From Chloroflexota bacterium (GTDB lineage Bacteria > Chloroflexota > Dehalococcoidia > Lucifugimonadales > UBA3495): DNA of 44,161 bases. Position numbers and translations under genes: made by a program. Below the pieces are notes generated by a model. That model was not told the DNA's origin. It saw only the letters and a program-made list of their open reading frames with translations, and ran no database searches. Within the stretch, counting starts at the first letter, position 1, and every line of letters begins with the position of its first letter. Positions 16,511 through 26,090 of this stretch are shown here, piece by piece. Location of the stretch: the NCBI GenBank assembly GCA_027624135.1, contig JAQBXL010000010.1, positions 1-44,161 of the forward strand, read 5' to 3'.

Positions 16511-16617
16511 CGTTACTCGAACCAGAGCCCTGGCATCCTCCGCACGAATCTTTTCCGATTCGATAGCGTGGCGTTCCAAAAATTGCAGCAGTTTGCTGTG
16601 AGGCCTGGACGCGGGAC

Positions 16618-16646
16618 TAGGCATGTCAAATCAACTAACTTATAAT
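16618..16646 (+). promoter_or_regulatory. Promoter of icd
   Basis: TAGGCA (16618-16623, four of six to consensus), a 17-base spacer and a perfect TATAAT (16641-16646) lie about 90 bases before the icd start. Nothing else recognisable was found in the 223-base gap 16511-16733. Confidence 0.6.
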
Positions 16647-16733
16647 CCGTATTGATTTCATTGGCCGGGACTGTAGCTGAGCATCTCTTTGCAACTCGTA
16701 GCAGCCCGCGAAACTCAAGTATTGGAGAAAAAT

Positions 16734-18962
16734 ATGCCAGAAACGTCCCAGATTATTTACACCAAGATTGATGAGGCTCCGGCTCTGGCCACGCATTCGT
16801 TGCTGCCGATCCTCCAGGCATTTACCAAAGGGTCCGGCATTGAACTGGAAGCCTGGGATATCTCGCTGGCTGGCCGCATTATCGCCAATTTCCCAGAAAA
16901 ATTGACAGATGAGCAGAAGATTCCCGATTATTTGACCATGTCCAGCGAGCTGTGCGAGAAGCCGTCGGCGAACATCATCAAGTTGCCAAATATCAGCGCC
17001 TCTATCCCCCAATTGAAAGGCGCGATCAAGGAATTGCAGGAAAAGGGCTATGACATTCCCGACTACCCAGATGATCCTGCCACCGACGCACAGCGCGAAC
17101 TGTTTGAGCGCTTTTCCAGGGTGTTGGGCAGCGCGGTCAACCCGGTTCTGCGGGAAGGCAACTCCGATCGCCGGTCGGCCACTGCGGTCAAGGAACACGG
17201 CAAACGCAATCCCCATCGGATGATGAAAGACTGGCCGGCAGAGTCCAAATCCCGGGTTGCCCACATGACCAGCGGGGATTTCTACGGTAGTGAACAGGCC
17301 GTGACAATCGCGGCTTCGGGACCGGCTGCGATCGAATATGTGGCCCGCGATGGGCGTACGACCGTGCTCAAAGCCGGTATCCCTCTTACAGCTGGTGAGA
17401 TTACCGATAGTTCCGTGATGAATATCCGAGAGTTGCGCGAATTTTACTCTGAAGAAATGGCCAAGGCTAAAGCTGATGGCGTGCTGCTTTCTTTGCACGT
17501 GAAGTCGACGATGATGCGCGTGTCCGATCCGATCATCTTCGGCCATTGTGTGTCGGTTTACTACCAAGACGTGTTCCAAAAACACGCTGCTGAAATGGAC
17601 GAACTTGCGGTGAACCCCGACAACGGAATGGCTGAACTCTACACCAAGATTCAATCTCTGACTGAGGAAAAACGAGCGGAGATTGAGGCCGATATCCAGG
17701 CGGTTTATAGCGTCCGTCCGGAGCTTTTCATGGTGAACTCCAATCGGGGTATCACAAATCTGCATGTGCCGAGCGATGTAATCATTGATGCCACCATGCC
17801 CGTAATGATCCGCGATGGCGGCCAAACGTGGGGTCCCGATAACGAGTTGCACGACACCGTCGCGATGATTCCGGACCGCTCCTATTCGACTCTATATCAG
17901 GCGATGATTGAAGATTGCCAAAAGAATGGAGCGTACGATCCGGCCACCATTGGCAGTGTCGCAAATGTGGGGCTGATGGCCCAAAAGGCCGAAGAGTATG
18001 GGTCTCACGACAAGACCTTTACTGCTCCCGGCAACGGGTCGATCCGGGTGGTGGACGCATCGGGCACAACTCTGATGGAACAGAGGGTCGAGGAAGGCGA
18101 TATCTTCCGGATGTGCCAGACCAAAGACGCGGCGATTCAGGACTGGGTCAAGCTGGGGGTCAATCGGGCTAGGATCACTGGCTCGCCGGCCATCTTTTGG
18201 CTGGACCCGAACCGGGCTCACGACTCTGAGTTGATCAAGAAGGTGGATCAGTATCTGCCCACGCACGACACGACCGGGTTGGACATCCGCACCATGACTA
18301 CCATCGACGCGATGGAGTTCACGATGGCACGCAGCCGAGCTGGCCAGGACACGATCTCCGTGACTGGCAACATCCTGCGTGATTACTTAACTGATCTATT
18401 CCCCATCCTGGAATTGGGCACCAGCGCCAAGATGCTCTCTGTCGTCCCGCTGCTTAAAGGTGGTGGGATGTTTGAGACGGGCGCCGGTGGGTCGGCCCCC
18501 AGGCACGTAGAGCAGTTCCTTGAGGAGGGGCATCTGCGATGGGACTCTCTGGGCGAATTCTGTGCCCTCGTCGCTTCCTTCGAGCATCTCGGCGAGGTAT
18601 TTAAGAACGACAGGGCGAAGCTCTTGGCTGAGACCCTAGACCAAGCGATCGGGAAGCATCTGGAATTCGACCGGGCGCCGTCGCGCCGAGTGAACGAACT
18701 GGACACGCGGGGCAGTCATTTCTACCTCGCTCTGTACTGGGCGGAGGCGCTGGCCAGGCAGACCCAAGACCCAGAACTGCAAGCTCGCTTTACCCCGGTA
18801 GCCGAGCAGTTGTCCGCCAACGAAGAAAAGATCGTCCAGGAATTGAACGACGCTCAGGGACAACCGGTGGATATCGGCGGTTACTTCCTTCCCAATGACA
18901 AGCTGGCCGCCAAAGCCATGCGCCCAAGCGCCACCCTGAATGCGATCGTAGACGCGATCTAG
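16734..18962 (+). CDS. icd: NADP-dependent isocitrate dehydrogenase, monomeric type
   Basis: A 742-residue protein of the monomeric isocitrate dehydrogenase family, which oxidatively decarboxylates isocitrate to 2-oxoglutarate with NADP. The length is right for the family (about 740). Recognisable segments include [19 protein letters not shown] at the start, [62 protein letters not shown], and the C-terminal [17 protein letters not shown]. The start ATG 16734 has GGAG six bases upstream. The frame extends to 16689 but without such a site. It is followed by a palindromic repeat and malate dehydrogenase, forming a small TCA-cycle group. This family is scattered across bacteria, so transfer at some point is plausible. 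Confidence 0.95.
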   Translation: MPETSQIIYTKIDEAPALATHSLLPILQAFTKGSGIELEAWDISLAGRIIANFPEKLTDEQKIPDYLTMSSELCEKPSANIIKLPNISASIPQLKGAIKELQEKGYDIPDYPDDPATDAQRELFERFSRVLGSAVNPVLREGNSDRRSATAVKEHGKRNPHRMMKDWPAESKSRVAHMTSGDFYGSEQAVTIAASGPAAIEYVARDGRTTVLKAGIPLTAGEITDSSVMNIRELREFYSEEMAKAKADGVLLSLHVKSTMMRVSDPIIFGHCVSVYYQDVFQKHAAEMDELAVNPDNGMAELYTKIQSLTEEKRAEIEADIQAVYSVRPELFMVNSNRGITNLHVPSDVIIDATMPVMIRDGGQTWGPDNELHDTVAMIPDRSYSTLYQAMIEDCQKNGAYDPATIGSVANVGLMAQKAEEYGSHDKTFTAPGNGSIRVVDASGTTLMEQRVEEGDIFRMCQTKDAAIQDWVKLGVNRARITGSPAIFWLDPNRAHDSELIKKVDQYLPTHDTTGLDIRTMTTIDAMEFTMARSRAGQDTISVTGNILRDYLTDLFPILELGTSAKMLSVVPLLKGGGMFETGAGGSAPRHVEQFLEEGHLRWDSLGEFCALVASFEHLGEVFKNDRAKLLAETLDQAIGKHLEFDRAPSRRVNELDTRGSHFYLALYWAEALARQTQDPELQARFTPVAEQLSANEEKIVQELNDAQGQPVDIGGYFLPNDKLAAKAMRPSATLNAIVDAI

Positions 18963-18965
18963 TAA

Positions 18966-19038
18966 AAATCCCCCCAACCCCCTTTACGAAAGGGGGAGAT
19001 TAAAATCCCCCTTTGCAAAGCGGGATTTAAGGGGATTT
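18966..19038. repeat. AAATCCCCC...GGGGATTT palindromic element (MITE-like), intergenic copy
   Basis: The element starts AAATCCCCCC four bases after the icd stop and ends GGGGATTT. Inside are two smaller hairpins (CCCCCTTTACGAAAGGGGG and CCCCTTTGCAAAGCGGG). The second copy in this window is inside the rdgB coding sequence at 40496-40572, with the same ends and the same CCCCCTTTACGAAA core. Similar elements occur in many bacterial genomes. Here it may also fold in the icd-mdh transcript. Confidence 0.9.
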
Positions 19039-19083
19039 CCGCCCCCAGAAGGTTAATTTCCAAATCAAAGGAGCAAGTATCAG

Positions 19084-20025
19084 ATGCGAAGCAAGGTAAC
19101 GGTTGTCGGCGCTGGCAATGTGGGCGCCACCACCGCACAGAGGATTCACCAATTGGGCTACGCCGACGTGGTGTTGGTCGACGTGGTTGAGGACCTGCCC
19201 CAAGGCAAGTCCCTGGACATGTTGGAATCGGCCCCAATCATGGGCACCGACGCCAAGATTACCGGGAGCAACGGCTACGAAGCGACGGCCGGTTCCGAAG
19301 TGGTGGTCATCACCGCCGGCATCGCGCGCCGCCCCGGTATGAGCCGCGACGACCTGCTGTTGACCAACATGCGGATCACGTCCTCAGTCACGGAACAGGT
19401 GGTCAAGTATTCGCCCGATTGCATCATAATACCGGTGACCAATCCCCTGGACGCCATGGTGCAGAACGTCTTCGAGACCAGCGGGTTTCCCAGGAACCGC
19501 GTCTTCGGCATGGCTGGAGTGCTGGACACCGCCCGTTTCCGCACCTTCATCGCCGAAGAACTCAACGTTTCGGTGGAAGACATCCAAGCCTTCGTGCTGG
19601 GCGGCCATGGCGATGACATGGTCCCACTGACCCGTTTCACCACCGTCGGCGGCATACCGATCAACGAACTGATGGCCGAAGAGAAGATCGACCAACTAGT
19701 CCGCCGAACCCGAAGCGGTGGCGGCGAGATTGTAGAACTGCTCAAAGAGGGCAGCGCCTACTACGCGCCCTCGGCCGCCATCACCCAGATGGTTGAGGCA
19801 GTCCTGCTGGACAAGAAGCGCATTCTTCCCGCCTGCGTCTACCTAGAGGGTGAGTACGGCATCACCGGCCTCTGTGTTGGTGTCCCAGTGAAACTTGGAG
19901 CCGGGGGCATGGAGCAGGTCATGGAGATCAAGTTAACAGCAGAAGAACAGGCCGCGCTCAAGAGCTCCGCCGACAGCGTTCAAGAACTGGTGGAAGTGAT
20001 GAACAAAGCTAGGGCCGAAGGCTAA
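19084..20025 (+). CDS. mdh: Malate dehydrogenase (LDH-like type)
   Basis: A 313-residue NAD-dependent malate dehydrogenase that interconverts malate and oxaloacetate. The N-terminal Rossmann loop is [13 protein letters not shown] (residues 7-19), with the adenine-ribose acidic region VLVDVVED. Substrate-binding arginines lie in [12 protein letters not shown], followed by [21 protein letters not shown] and the catalytic [11 protein letters not shown]. The double Arg in ARRPGMSR is what distinguishes malate from lactate dehydrogenases in this family. AAAGGAG lies about ten bases before the ATG. It is grouped with isocitrate dehydrogenase upstream and an aminotransferase 48 bases downstream. Confidence 0.96.
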   Translation: MRSKVTVVGAGNVGATTAQRIHQLGYADVVLVDVVEDLPQGKSLDMLESAPIMGTDAKITGSNGYEATAGSEVVVITAGIARRPGMSRDDLLLTNMRITSSVTEQVVKYSPDCIIIPVTNPLDAMVQNVFETSGFPRNRVFGMAGVLDTARFRTFIAEELNVSVEDIQAFVLGGHGDDMVPLTRFTTVGGIPINELMAEEKIDQLVRRTRSGGGEIVELLKEGSAYYAPSAAITQMVEAVLLDKKRILPACVYLEGEYGITGLCVGVPVKLGAGGMEQVMEIKLTAEEQAALKSSADSVQELVEVMNKARAEG

Positions 20026-20073
20026 TCGTCACCGGGTAACATTTAGTAAACCAACCTGTAAGGAGGTCGGTCC

Positions 20074-21366
20074 ATGGTCCGTCGAAGCGATGCTGAGCAA
20101 CGCTTATTGGAGAAGGCGCGCCGCTACCTGCCGGGCGGCAACGGCGGCAACCTTGCCCTGCCTAACGAACTGGACTTCCTTGCCTCGCGAGGGAAGGGTT
20201 CCCGCATATTTGACGTCAGCGGCAACGAGTACGTCGACTGGCTGATGGGTTCCGGCCCCATGATTCTGGGCCACGCCCACCCAGCGGTCACAGAAGCCGT
20301 GATCAAAGCTGTCGAATGCGGCAGCACCTTCTTCGCCACCAACGATAAGGCGGTGGAACTGGCCGAGGAGTTGGTCAACGCCGTACCCTGCGCCGAGCAG
20401 GTCAGGTTCACGACCAGCGGCACCGACGCCTGTTTCCAGGCCATGCGCGCCGCCCGGGCCTTCACCGGCAAAGAAAAGATACTAAAGTTCGAAGGCGCCT
20501 TCCATGGCACCAGCGACTACGCTCTGATGAGCCTGACCCCGCCCGCATCGGTTGAGTATCCCCAGGCCCAGGCCAGCAGCGGCGGCATCCCCAAGGCCAT
20601 CCAAGACCTGATGCTGATCGCGCCGTACAACGACTTGGCCACCACCGAAACGATCATCAACGCCCACCTGGACGACATCGCAGCGGTGATCGTCGAGCCG
20701 ATCCAACGCGTTATCGCGCCCATACCCGGCTTCCTGCAGGGCTTGCGCGACCTGACCAAGCGCCACAATATCCCGCTGATCTTCGACGAAGTGGTAACCA
20801 GCTTCCGGTTGGCCTACGGCGGCGCACAGGAGTTCTACGGTGTCACCCCCGATATGTGCACCGTGGGTAAGATCATGGGCGGCGGCTACCCTCTGGCGGC
20901 GGTCCTGGGCCGGGCCGACATCCTCTCGGTCTTCGATCATGGGGTCTCCGACAACGAAACTTATGTCAATCAGATCGGCACTCTGAACGGCAACCCGGTG
21001 GCCTGCGCCGCCGGATTGGCGACCTTGGCGGTGATGCGGGAAAAGGGGACCTACGACAAGATTCACGGCGCTGGTGGGGCCATACGAGCGGCATTGGTGG
21101 ACATCTGCAATGAGAATGGTGTTCCGGTCCAGAGTTGCGGAGAGGACGCCATATTCGACATCTTCTTCTCCGAGCAACCCATCGCCAACTACCGGGACAC
21201 CCTGCCCGCCGACTCCGCCATGATGGGCCGCTTCAACGCCGGTCTACTTGAGCGGGGCATCCTGAAGGGCGCCCAGAAATACTACCCGTCAGCCGTCCAC
21301 ACCGACGAGGACATCGAGAAGACCATCCAGGCCATGCGCGAAGTAGTGCCGCTGATCCGGGAGTAA
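20074..21366 (+). CDS. Class III aminotransferase, glutamate-1-semialdehyde 2,1-aminomutase-like
   Basis: A 430-residue PLP enzyme. The N-terminal RRYLPGGNGGN, then DWLMGSGPMILGHAHP, RFTTSGTDACFQAMRAARAFTG and FEGAFHGTSDYA mark the GSA-aminomutase branch of class III aminotransferases. LIFDEVVTSFRLAYGG holds the cofactor Asp and CTVGKIMGGGYPLAAV the Schiff-base Lys. The active-site loop differs enough from HemL that I do not give that symbol; no other tetrapyrrole gene is nearby. It may be a relative acting on another amino acid or amino-ketone. A very strong AAGGAGG lies eight bases before ATG 20074. Confidence 0.85.
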   Translation: MVRRSDAEQRLLEKARRYLPGGNGGNLALPNELDFLASRGKGSRIFDVSGNEYVDWLMGSGPMILGHAHPAVTEAVIKAVECGSTFFATNDKAVELAEELVNAVPCAEQVRFTTSGTDACFQAMRAARAFTGKEKILKFEGAFHGTSDYALMSLTPPASVEYPQAQASSGGIPKAIQDLMLIAPYNDLATTETIINAHLDDIAAVIVEPIQRVIAPIPGFLQGLRDLTKRHNIPLIFDEVVTSFRLAYGGAQEFYGVTPDMCTVGKIMGGGYPLAAVLGRADILSVFDHGVSDNETYVNQIGTLNGNPVACAAGLATLAVMREKGTYDKIHGAGGAIRAALVDICNENGVPVQSCGEDAIFDIFFSEQPIANYRDTLPADSAMMGRFNAGLLERGILKGAQKYYPSAVHTDEDIEKTIQAMREVVPLIRE

Positions 21367-21376
21367 CCCAAACTCC

Positions 21377-22243
21377 CTAAAGAGCCTGCCAGTACCGCTT
21401 TCCGCTTTCTCTGATCACTCGGCCAAAGCCGCTGTGATGGCAGATGGCGATGGCCGCGCTCTCCGACTCCGCCCGGTCCAGCATGTTCCTGCGGGTCTGG
21501 CCTGCTTGGTCCGGGTCCATGTCGTAGTGGAAGACCCAGTCGGTCTCGGTCACCTGCGCCGGGCCGTGGAACACGTCTCCCATCATGTACGCCTTTTCCC
21601 CGCCGGAGTTGACTATCATGCTCATGGAGCCGGGGGTGTGGCCTGGAGTTGGAGTAACCGTAAGCTCGCCGGTCAATTCGGTCTCGCCTGTTATCAAGTC
21701 CAGAACGCCCAACCGTCGCAGCGGGGCAACGGTCTCGGCCCACCAATCGTAGCCGAATATCTGCGAGTCTAAAGGCGTGTCAAAGGCGGCCCAGTCGGCC
21801 TCGTGAGCCACGTAGCGGGCATTGGGGAAGGTCGGTGACTCATTGACTCCATTACGGGTGACGTTCCAGCCCACGTGATCGGGGTGCAGATGGCTCAGAA
21901 AAACCGTGTCAATGTCTGAAGCCTGAAATCCCGCGGCCTGAAGTTCGGTCAGCAACACGCCGTCGATGCCGCCACCGATGTTAGCCACCACTGCAGGATT
22001 GGAACTGGCGTTTCCTAGGCCCGTGTCGACCAGCAATGTCCGTCCTTGAGAGCGGAGCAGATAGCACTCGAAGTGAACCCGTAGGCTATCTGCTCCGCTG
22101 TAGGCATCCGGGTACCGCTCCAAATACGGCGTCCAGGACTCCAGCGGCACATCCGGGAAAGTCCGGTTGAAGGGCAGCGCCACCTCTGAATCATGGAGAA
22201 CCGTGATCTCAACGTTACCAACGGTTAGTGTGCTGTGCGGCAT
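21377..22243 (-). CDS. Metallo-beta-lactamase-fold hydrolase
   Basis: A 288-residue MBL-fold protein. The zinc-binding motif is FLSHLHPDHVGWN (HxHxDH), with further ligands in TPTPGHTPGSM and MMGDVFHGP, and a C-terminal His in AICHHSGFG. The N-terminal segment TLLVDTGLGN and the overall length recall the group containing quorum-quenching lactonases and related hydrolases, but the substrate is not evident. The frame opens at 22324, but ATG 22243 (MPHSTLTVGN) has AGGAG upstream, and the upstream part contains a transcription terminator. It is convergent with the aminotransferase gene, 10 bases away, and separate from the sdh operon. Confidence 0.88.
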   Translation of the reverse strand: MPHSTLTVGNVEITVLHDSEVALPFNRTFPDVPLESWTPYLERYPDAYSGADSLRVHFECYLLRSQGRTLLVDTGLGNASSNPAVVANIGGGIDGVLLTELQAAGFQASDIDTVFLSHLHPDHVGWNVTRNGVNESPTFPNARYVAHEADWAAFDTPLDSQIFGYDWWAETVAPLRRLGVLDLITGETELTGELTVTPTPGHTPGSMSMIVNSGGEKAYMMGDVFHGPAQVTETDWVFHYDMDPDQAGQTRRNMLDRAESESAAIAICHHSGFGRVIRESGKRYWQAL

Positions 22244-22279
22244 ATCGTTTCTCCTGCTTCTTAATATCGGGTGACTACC

Positions 22280-22319
22280 AAAAATCAACAAGGGGCCGCT
22301 GAACATCAGCAGCCCCTTG
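22280..22319 (-). terminator. Rho-independent terminator ending the sdh transcript
   Basis: A near-perfect hairpin at 22289-22319: CAAGGGGC pairs with GCCCCTTG, and inside it GCTGA pairs with TCAGC around an ACA loop. On the minus strand it is followed by TTGATTTTTGG. It lies 36 bases after the end of the CCG-subunit gene. Confidence 0.85.
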
Positions 22320-22354
22320 CCCATTATCAGTTTAACTGCGGCTGTGCCGCCCGC

Positions 22355-23239
22355 CTAGCTGGCTCCGGCTCCAATCTTGGTCAGCAGAGGCTTGGTATTG
22401 ACGATGTGGCGTTTCAGTCCCATCTCCTGAGCGCTGAGGCCCATCGCCAAACCGATGGCCTGGGGCATGTGGAGGATGGGCAGGTCGATGGGCCGTCCGG
22501 CCTGTGCCGCCGCCTTGGGCTGGAAACTGTCCAGGTTCAAGTGGCAGAGCGGGCACGGGGTGATCATCGCATCCGCGCCCAGGTCTTTGGCCTCGGAGGT
22601 GTGTTTGCCGACCATGGCCATCGAGTTGCGCTCGTTGATGGTTAGGATCGGGAACCCACAGCAGCGAGTCTTTCCTGCAAAGTCGACCACTGTCGCGCCG
22701 ATGGTCTCAATGATCTTTTCCAGGGATTCCAAACGCTCAGGGTGGCCTTCGAAGTCCAGAGCAGCAGCCGGCCGAACGATGTAGCAGCCATAGAAAGGCG
22801 CCAGACGCACCCCGGCCAGAGGGCGGGTGATCAAGCTCAACAGCTTGTCCATGCCCACGTCTTCGACCAACACCCACAGCAGATGCTTGGGATTGGCGTT
22901 GCCCTTGTACTCAAGGCCCTCTTCGGCCAGGAAGCCGTTGACCTTGGCCAGGTACTCGGGGTTCTTCAGCCGGTGGTTGGCCTGACTCATCACACCCTGA
23001 CAGGTGCTGCAGATGGTCAATATGGGTAGGCCCAACGCCTCGGCCATGGCGAATGTCCGGGCGTTCAAGGTGTCGCCCAATAATTCGTTCTTCTCTTGAA
23101 GGACGCCGGCGCCGGTGCAGGACGCGGCGGGCATCTCCTGAAGCTCAATGTCCAGCTTCTGGCAAATCAGTTTGGTCGCCGGATAAAGCTCCGGACAACC
23201 GCCTCGGGATACACAACCTGGGAAAAAGGCGTACTTCAA
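22355..23239 (-). CDS. CCG-domain (HdrB/SdhE-like) subunit of succinate dehydrogenase
   Basis: A 294-residue protein with two cysteine-rich CCG domains, the family of heterodisulfide reductase subunit B and of the membrane-associated subunit of type E succinate:quinone reductases. The first has FFPGCVSRGGCPELYP, PAASCTGAG and ICSTCQGV; the second has FYGCYIVRP, KTRCCGFPIL and TPCPLCHLNLD. Such domains bind a [4Fe-4S] cluster or zinc. No transmembrane helix is apparent. Its place directly after sdhA-sdhB and the absence of sdhC/sdhD-type genes nearby suggest it replaces the heme-bearing anchor and passes electrons to quinone. A GlpC- or LutA-type role in another oxidoreductase is the alternative. 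Confidence 0.87.
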   Translation of the reverse strand: MKYAFFPGCVSRGGCPELYPATKLICQKLDIELQEMPAASCTGAGVLQEKNELLGDTLNARTFAMAEALGLPILTICSTCQGVMSQANHRLKNPEYLAKVNGFLAEEGLEYKGNANPKHLLWVLVEDVGMDKLLSLITRPLAGVRLAPFYGCYIVRPAAALDFEGHPERLESLEKIIETIGATVVDFAGKTRCCGFPILTINERNSMAMVGKHTSEAKDLGADAMITPCPLCHLNLDSFQPKAAAQAGRPIDLPILHMPQAIGLAMGLSAQEMGLKRHIVNTKPLLTKIGAGAS

Positions 23240-23320
23240 CGCCGGCCTCCATTATCTATTGGACAGATTCGTGGACAGATTTGCTGGGTGAGTAATGGTT
23301 CAAAAGCGAACTAGCGTTTC

Positions 23321-24289
23321 CTAGCGTTTTTTCGGACCTTCCACCTTGTCAAATATCTTCCCGACATTCTTGGAATCCGGGATCTTCTTATGGATGATTG
23401 GCGGCATCTTGCCGTGGGTGATCGCCTGTATGGCGATCGGCGCATACCCGACCAGTGCGGACACGTTGGTCATGCCCAATGACTTGGGCACCAACCGTAG
23501 CTCGTCCAACCAGCCGCTATGCTGGACGGACTCGCTAAAAGCCTCAGTATGACGGGCGCCATTCGTGTTGTGGAACCCAGCTTCGATCGCCTGATCGCGC
23601 AAAGCCATGATGCGGTCCATGGGCGCAACACCCTTGGGGCAGGCCTGTACACACTCCATGCAACGGGTGCAGTCCCACATGCCCGAGGGTTTGGTTAGTT
23701 CTTCTAACCTGTCTTTTGAAACTCCGTTCTCATCGCCGTCACGCGGGTCGGCCGTGAATCGGTAGGCCTTGGCCAAGGCCGCCGGTCCCAGGAAGGACGG
23801 GTCAACCTCCAAGACGGTGCAGTCGGAAAAGCAGGCGCCGCACATGATGCAGGAGGTTACGTCAGACAGGTGCAGCATGGCCTCATTGGACGCGATGTAC
23901 TCAGCCTCTGGCTCGGGGCCTTCGGGCTTTAAGTACGGCTCCACGGCCATGATCTTATCCCAGAAGGTGTCAAAGTTGACCACCAAGTCTTTCACCACCG
24001 GCATGTTGCCCGCTGGCTCCACGGTTATGACACCGTCGATCATCATGTCCTTGGCTTGGGACTTGCAGGCCAGCCCGGCATGGCCATTTATACGCATCGC
24101 GCAGGAACCGCAGATAGAACTTCGGCAGGAACAGCGCAGGCTGAAGGTGCCGTCCGTATCTTCACGGACCTTGATCAGAGCGTCCAACACGGTGCCATTG
24201 TCTTCAATCGTTGCCGTGAAGTCCTCCCAATAGGGCTTGGGATCGGCGGCTTCGGGATCGAACCGTTGTACCCTAAGTTTGACGTCCAT
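23321..24289 (-). CDS. sdhB: Succinate dehydrogenase/fumarate reductase iron-sulfur subunit
   Basis: A 322-residue subunit that carries electrons from the flavoprotein to the quinone site. The [2Fe-2S] ligands are in LRCSCRSSICGSC (Cys 53-63) plus LAC near residue 75. A [4Fe-4S] motif follows in CIMCGACFSDC, and a third cluster site is CTRCMECVQACPKGV, with a full four-Cys ferredoxin pattern. The protein is longer than the usual ~240 residues, with a C-terminal tail, as in enzymes that work with CCG-domain partners. It starts three bases after sdhA. An 80-base gap holding short direct repeats (ACAGATT) separates it from the CCG gene. Confidence 0.95.
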   Translation of the reverse strand: MDVKLRVQRFDPEAADPKPYWEDFTATIEDNGTVLDALIKVREDTDGTFSLRCSCRSSICGSCAMRINGHAGLACKSQAKDMMIDGVITVEPAGNMPVVKDLVVNFDTFWDKIMAVEPYLKPEGPEPEAEYIASNEAMLHLSDVTSCIMCGACFSDCTVLEVDPSFLGPAALAKAYRFTADPRDGDENGVSKDRLEELTKPSGMWDCTRCMECVQACPKGVAPMDRIMALRDQAIEAGFHNTNGARHTEAFSESVQHSGWLDELRLVPKSLGMTNVSALVGYAPIAIQAITHGKMPPIIHKKIPDSKNVGKIFDKVEGPKKR

Positions 24290-24292
24290 CAG

Positions 24293-25972
24293 CTAGTATT
24301 TCCTCTCTTCAGGAGTCCACTGAGTGATGCTGACGGGAGCGTAGCTCAGTTCAGGACCTGAATCTCCCTTCTTAATCACCAGGTGCTTCATCCAATTTTC
24401 GTCGTCCCGGTTTGGATAGTCGGTGCGAGCCTGGGCTCCCCGGCTGTCCTGGCGGTCCAGGGCGCTCATGGCGATGGGGGTGGCGCAGTCGAGCATGAAG
24501 CCCAACTCTAGCCCAAAGATCAGGTCGGTGTTGAACACTTTACCCTTGTTCTCGATCGGCACCGTCTCGTAGCGCTTCTCGAGTTCTTTCAGTTCGACCA
24601 GAGTCTTTTTCATGCCCTCTTCGTTCCGGTAGACGGCCAAGTTCCGGTTCATGGACTCGCCCATGCCCAGACGAACGGATGCGATCCGGTCCCCGTTCTG
24701 CGGGCGGTCCAGGAACGCCTGGATACGCTTCTCTTCGTTGCTAACGGCTTGGTCAACGTTGAATTCAATGTAATCGACACTGCGGGAGGCTTCTGCGGCG
24801 TGGTTGCCGGAGCGCTCCCCGAACACGATAGTGTCGAGCAGGGAGTTGGCGCCCAGACGGTTGCCGCCGTGGACGCTGACACAGGCGCACTCACCAGCGG
24901 CGTAGACGCCGGGCAGGTTGGTTTGTCCATCTACGTTGGTTCTGATCCCGCCCATGGCATAGTGCATACCAGGGCGGATTGGAATCGGCTCTTTGATCAT
25001 GTCGCAGCCGACCAGATCGATTCCGATCTCACGTATCTGGCTTAGCTTCTCCATGATTAGCGCTTCGCCCAGGTGACGGCAGTCCAGGTAGACGCAACCG
25101 TCGACACCGTTGCCAGCGTTGATCTCAGTCTGTTCGGCGCGGGAGACCACATCGCGGGAGGCCAACTCCATCATATTTGGAGCGTACTTCTCCATGAAGC
25201 GGTTTCCGTCTTTGTCGAGAAGGTAAGCTCCCTCGCCCCTGGCCGCTTCGGAGATCAACACTCCGCTGCCAGCCAAGGTGGTGGGATGGTATTGGACCAT
25301 CTCCATGTCCATGAGTTCGGCCCCGGCATTGTAGGCCAATGCGGTGCCATCCCCGGTGCAGATCAGGGCGTTGGTGCTGGGTTCGAAAACACGCCCGAAC
25401 CCGCCAGTGCAGAAGATGACCGTCTTGGCCCTGATGGCGTAGACCTGGCCGGTGCGGACTTCCAGTGCCATCACCCCACATACCTGGCCGTCTTCGATGA
25501 TTAGCGAAGAAACGAACCACTCTTCATAGCGGCGAACGCCCGACTTAATGAGCTGTTCGAACATCACGTGGAGCAGGGCTTGGCCGGTGAAGTCGCCGAC
25601 GAAGAATGTCCGGGCGCGGCGTTGTCCACCGAAGGCCCGAGTGCCCAATCGGCCCTCGTCGTCACGGTTGAAGGTGACGCCGAAGTGCTCCATGTCGATG
25701 AGAGCCTGGCCCGCTGCCTTGCACATGACCTCGATGGCGTCTTGATCGCCCAGGTAGTCGCTGCCCTTCACCGTGTCATAGGCGTGGTCTTCCCATTCGT
25801 CGCCCCGGTCGGTGAGGGCCGCGTTGATGCCGCCCTGGGCTGCGTTCGAGTGGCTGCGCACCGGGTGCACTTTGCTGATGATTGCTGTGGTGGCACCTCC
25901 AGCTCGGGCCGCGATGGCCGCCCGCATCCCTGCCAGACCTGCGCCGATTACCAGGACATCATGCTCGAGCAT
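24293..25972 (-). CDS. sdhA: Succinate dehydrogenase/fumarate reductase flavoprotein subunit
   Basis: A 559-residue FAD-containing catalytic subunit that interconverts succinate and fumarate. The dinucleotide-binding loop VIGAGLAGMRAAIAA starts at residue 8. The His for covalent FAD lies in VRSHSNAAQGGIN (His 41). Active-site segments QYHPTTLAGSGVL, SEAARGEGAYLL, RPGMHYAMGGI and HGGNRLGANSLLDT are all present. The direction of the reaction in vivo cannot be read from sequence. It begins a three-gene cluster with sdhB and the CCG subunit, behind its own promoter. Confidence 0.96.
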   Translation of the reverse strand: MLEHDVLVIGAGLAGMRAAIAARAGGATTAIISKVHPVRSHSNAAQGGINAALTDRGDEWEDHAYDTVKGSDYLGDQDAIEVMCKAAGQALIDMEHFGVTFNRDDEGRLGTRAFGGQRRARTFFVGDFTGQALLHVMFEQLIKSGVRRYEEWFVSSLIIEDGQVCGVMALEVRTGQVYAIRAKTVIFCTGGFGRVFEPSTNALICTGDGTALAYNAGAELMDMEMVQYHPTTLAGSGVLISEAARGEGAYLLDKDGNRFMEKYAPNMMELASRDVVSRAEQTEINAGNGVDGCVYLDCRHLGEALIMEKLSQIREIGIDLVGCDMIKEPIPIRPGMHYAMGGIRTNVDGQTNLPGVYAAGECACVSVHGGNRLGANSLLDTIVFGERSGNHAAEASRSVDYIEFNVDQAVSNEEKRIQAFLDRPQNGDRIASVRLGMGESMNRNLAVYRNEEGMKKTLVELKELEKRYETVPIENKGKVFNTDLIFGLELGFMLDCATPIAMSALDRQDSRGAQARTDYPNRDDENWMKHLVIKKGDSGPELSYAPVSITQWTPEERKY

Positions 25973-26061
25973 GCTTGTCTACTTCCTCCAAATCCGCCTT
26001 GAACGTCGTGAATGCCCCCGACCTTGCCCACATCTGCTTCAACCGCCGGAGGCCGCCCCAT

Positions 26062-26090
26062 AATATAACAAAAAGGGCGTCCTCTATCCA
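26062..26090 (-). promoter_or_regulatory. Promoter of the sdhA-sdhB-CCG operon
   Basis: Minus strand: -35 TGGATA (26090-26085, four of six), a 17-base spacer, and -10 TATATT (26067-26062, five of six). It overlaps the 3' end of the NUDIX gene and gives a leader of about 80 bases before sdhA. Confidence 0.6.

Noticed and set aside
16430-16624. 64-codon minus-strand frame between the NHL gene and icd, with a plausible amphipathic helix
   Set aside because: Half of it overlaps the NHL gene and its start lies in the icd promoter; no family was recognised. It may be a remnant but is not supported.
16661-16733. GGGACTGTAGCTGAGC as a possible tRNA 5' end
   Set aside because: The following bases do not form anticodon or T-arm stems and no TTC-containing loop is found at the right place.
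16635-17852. 405-codon antisense frame opposite icd
   Set aside because: It lies entirely across the icd promoter and coding region and shows only low-complexity shadow composition.
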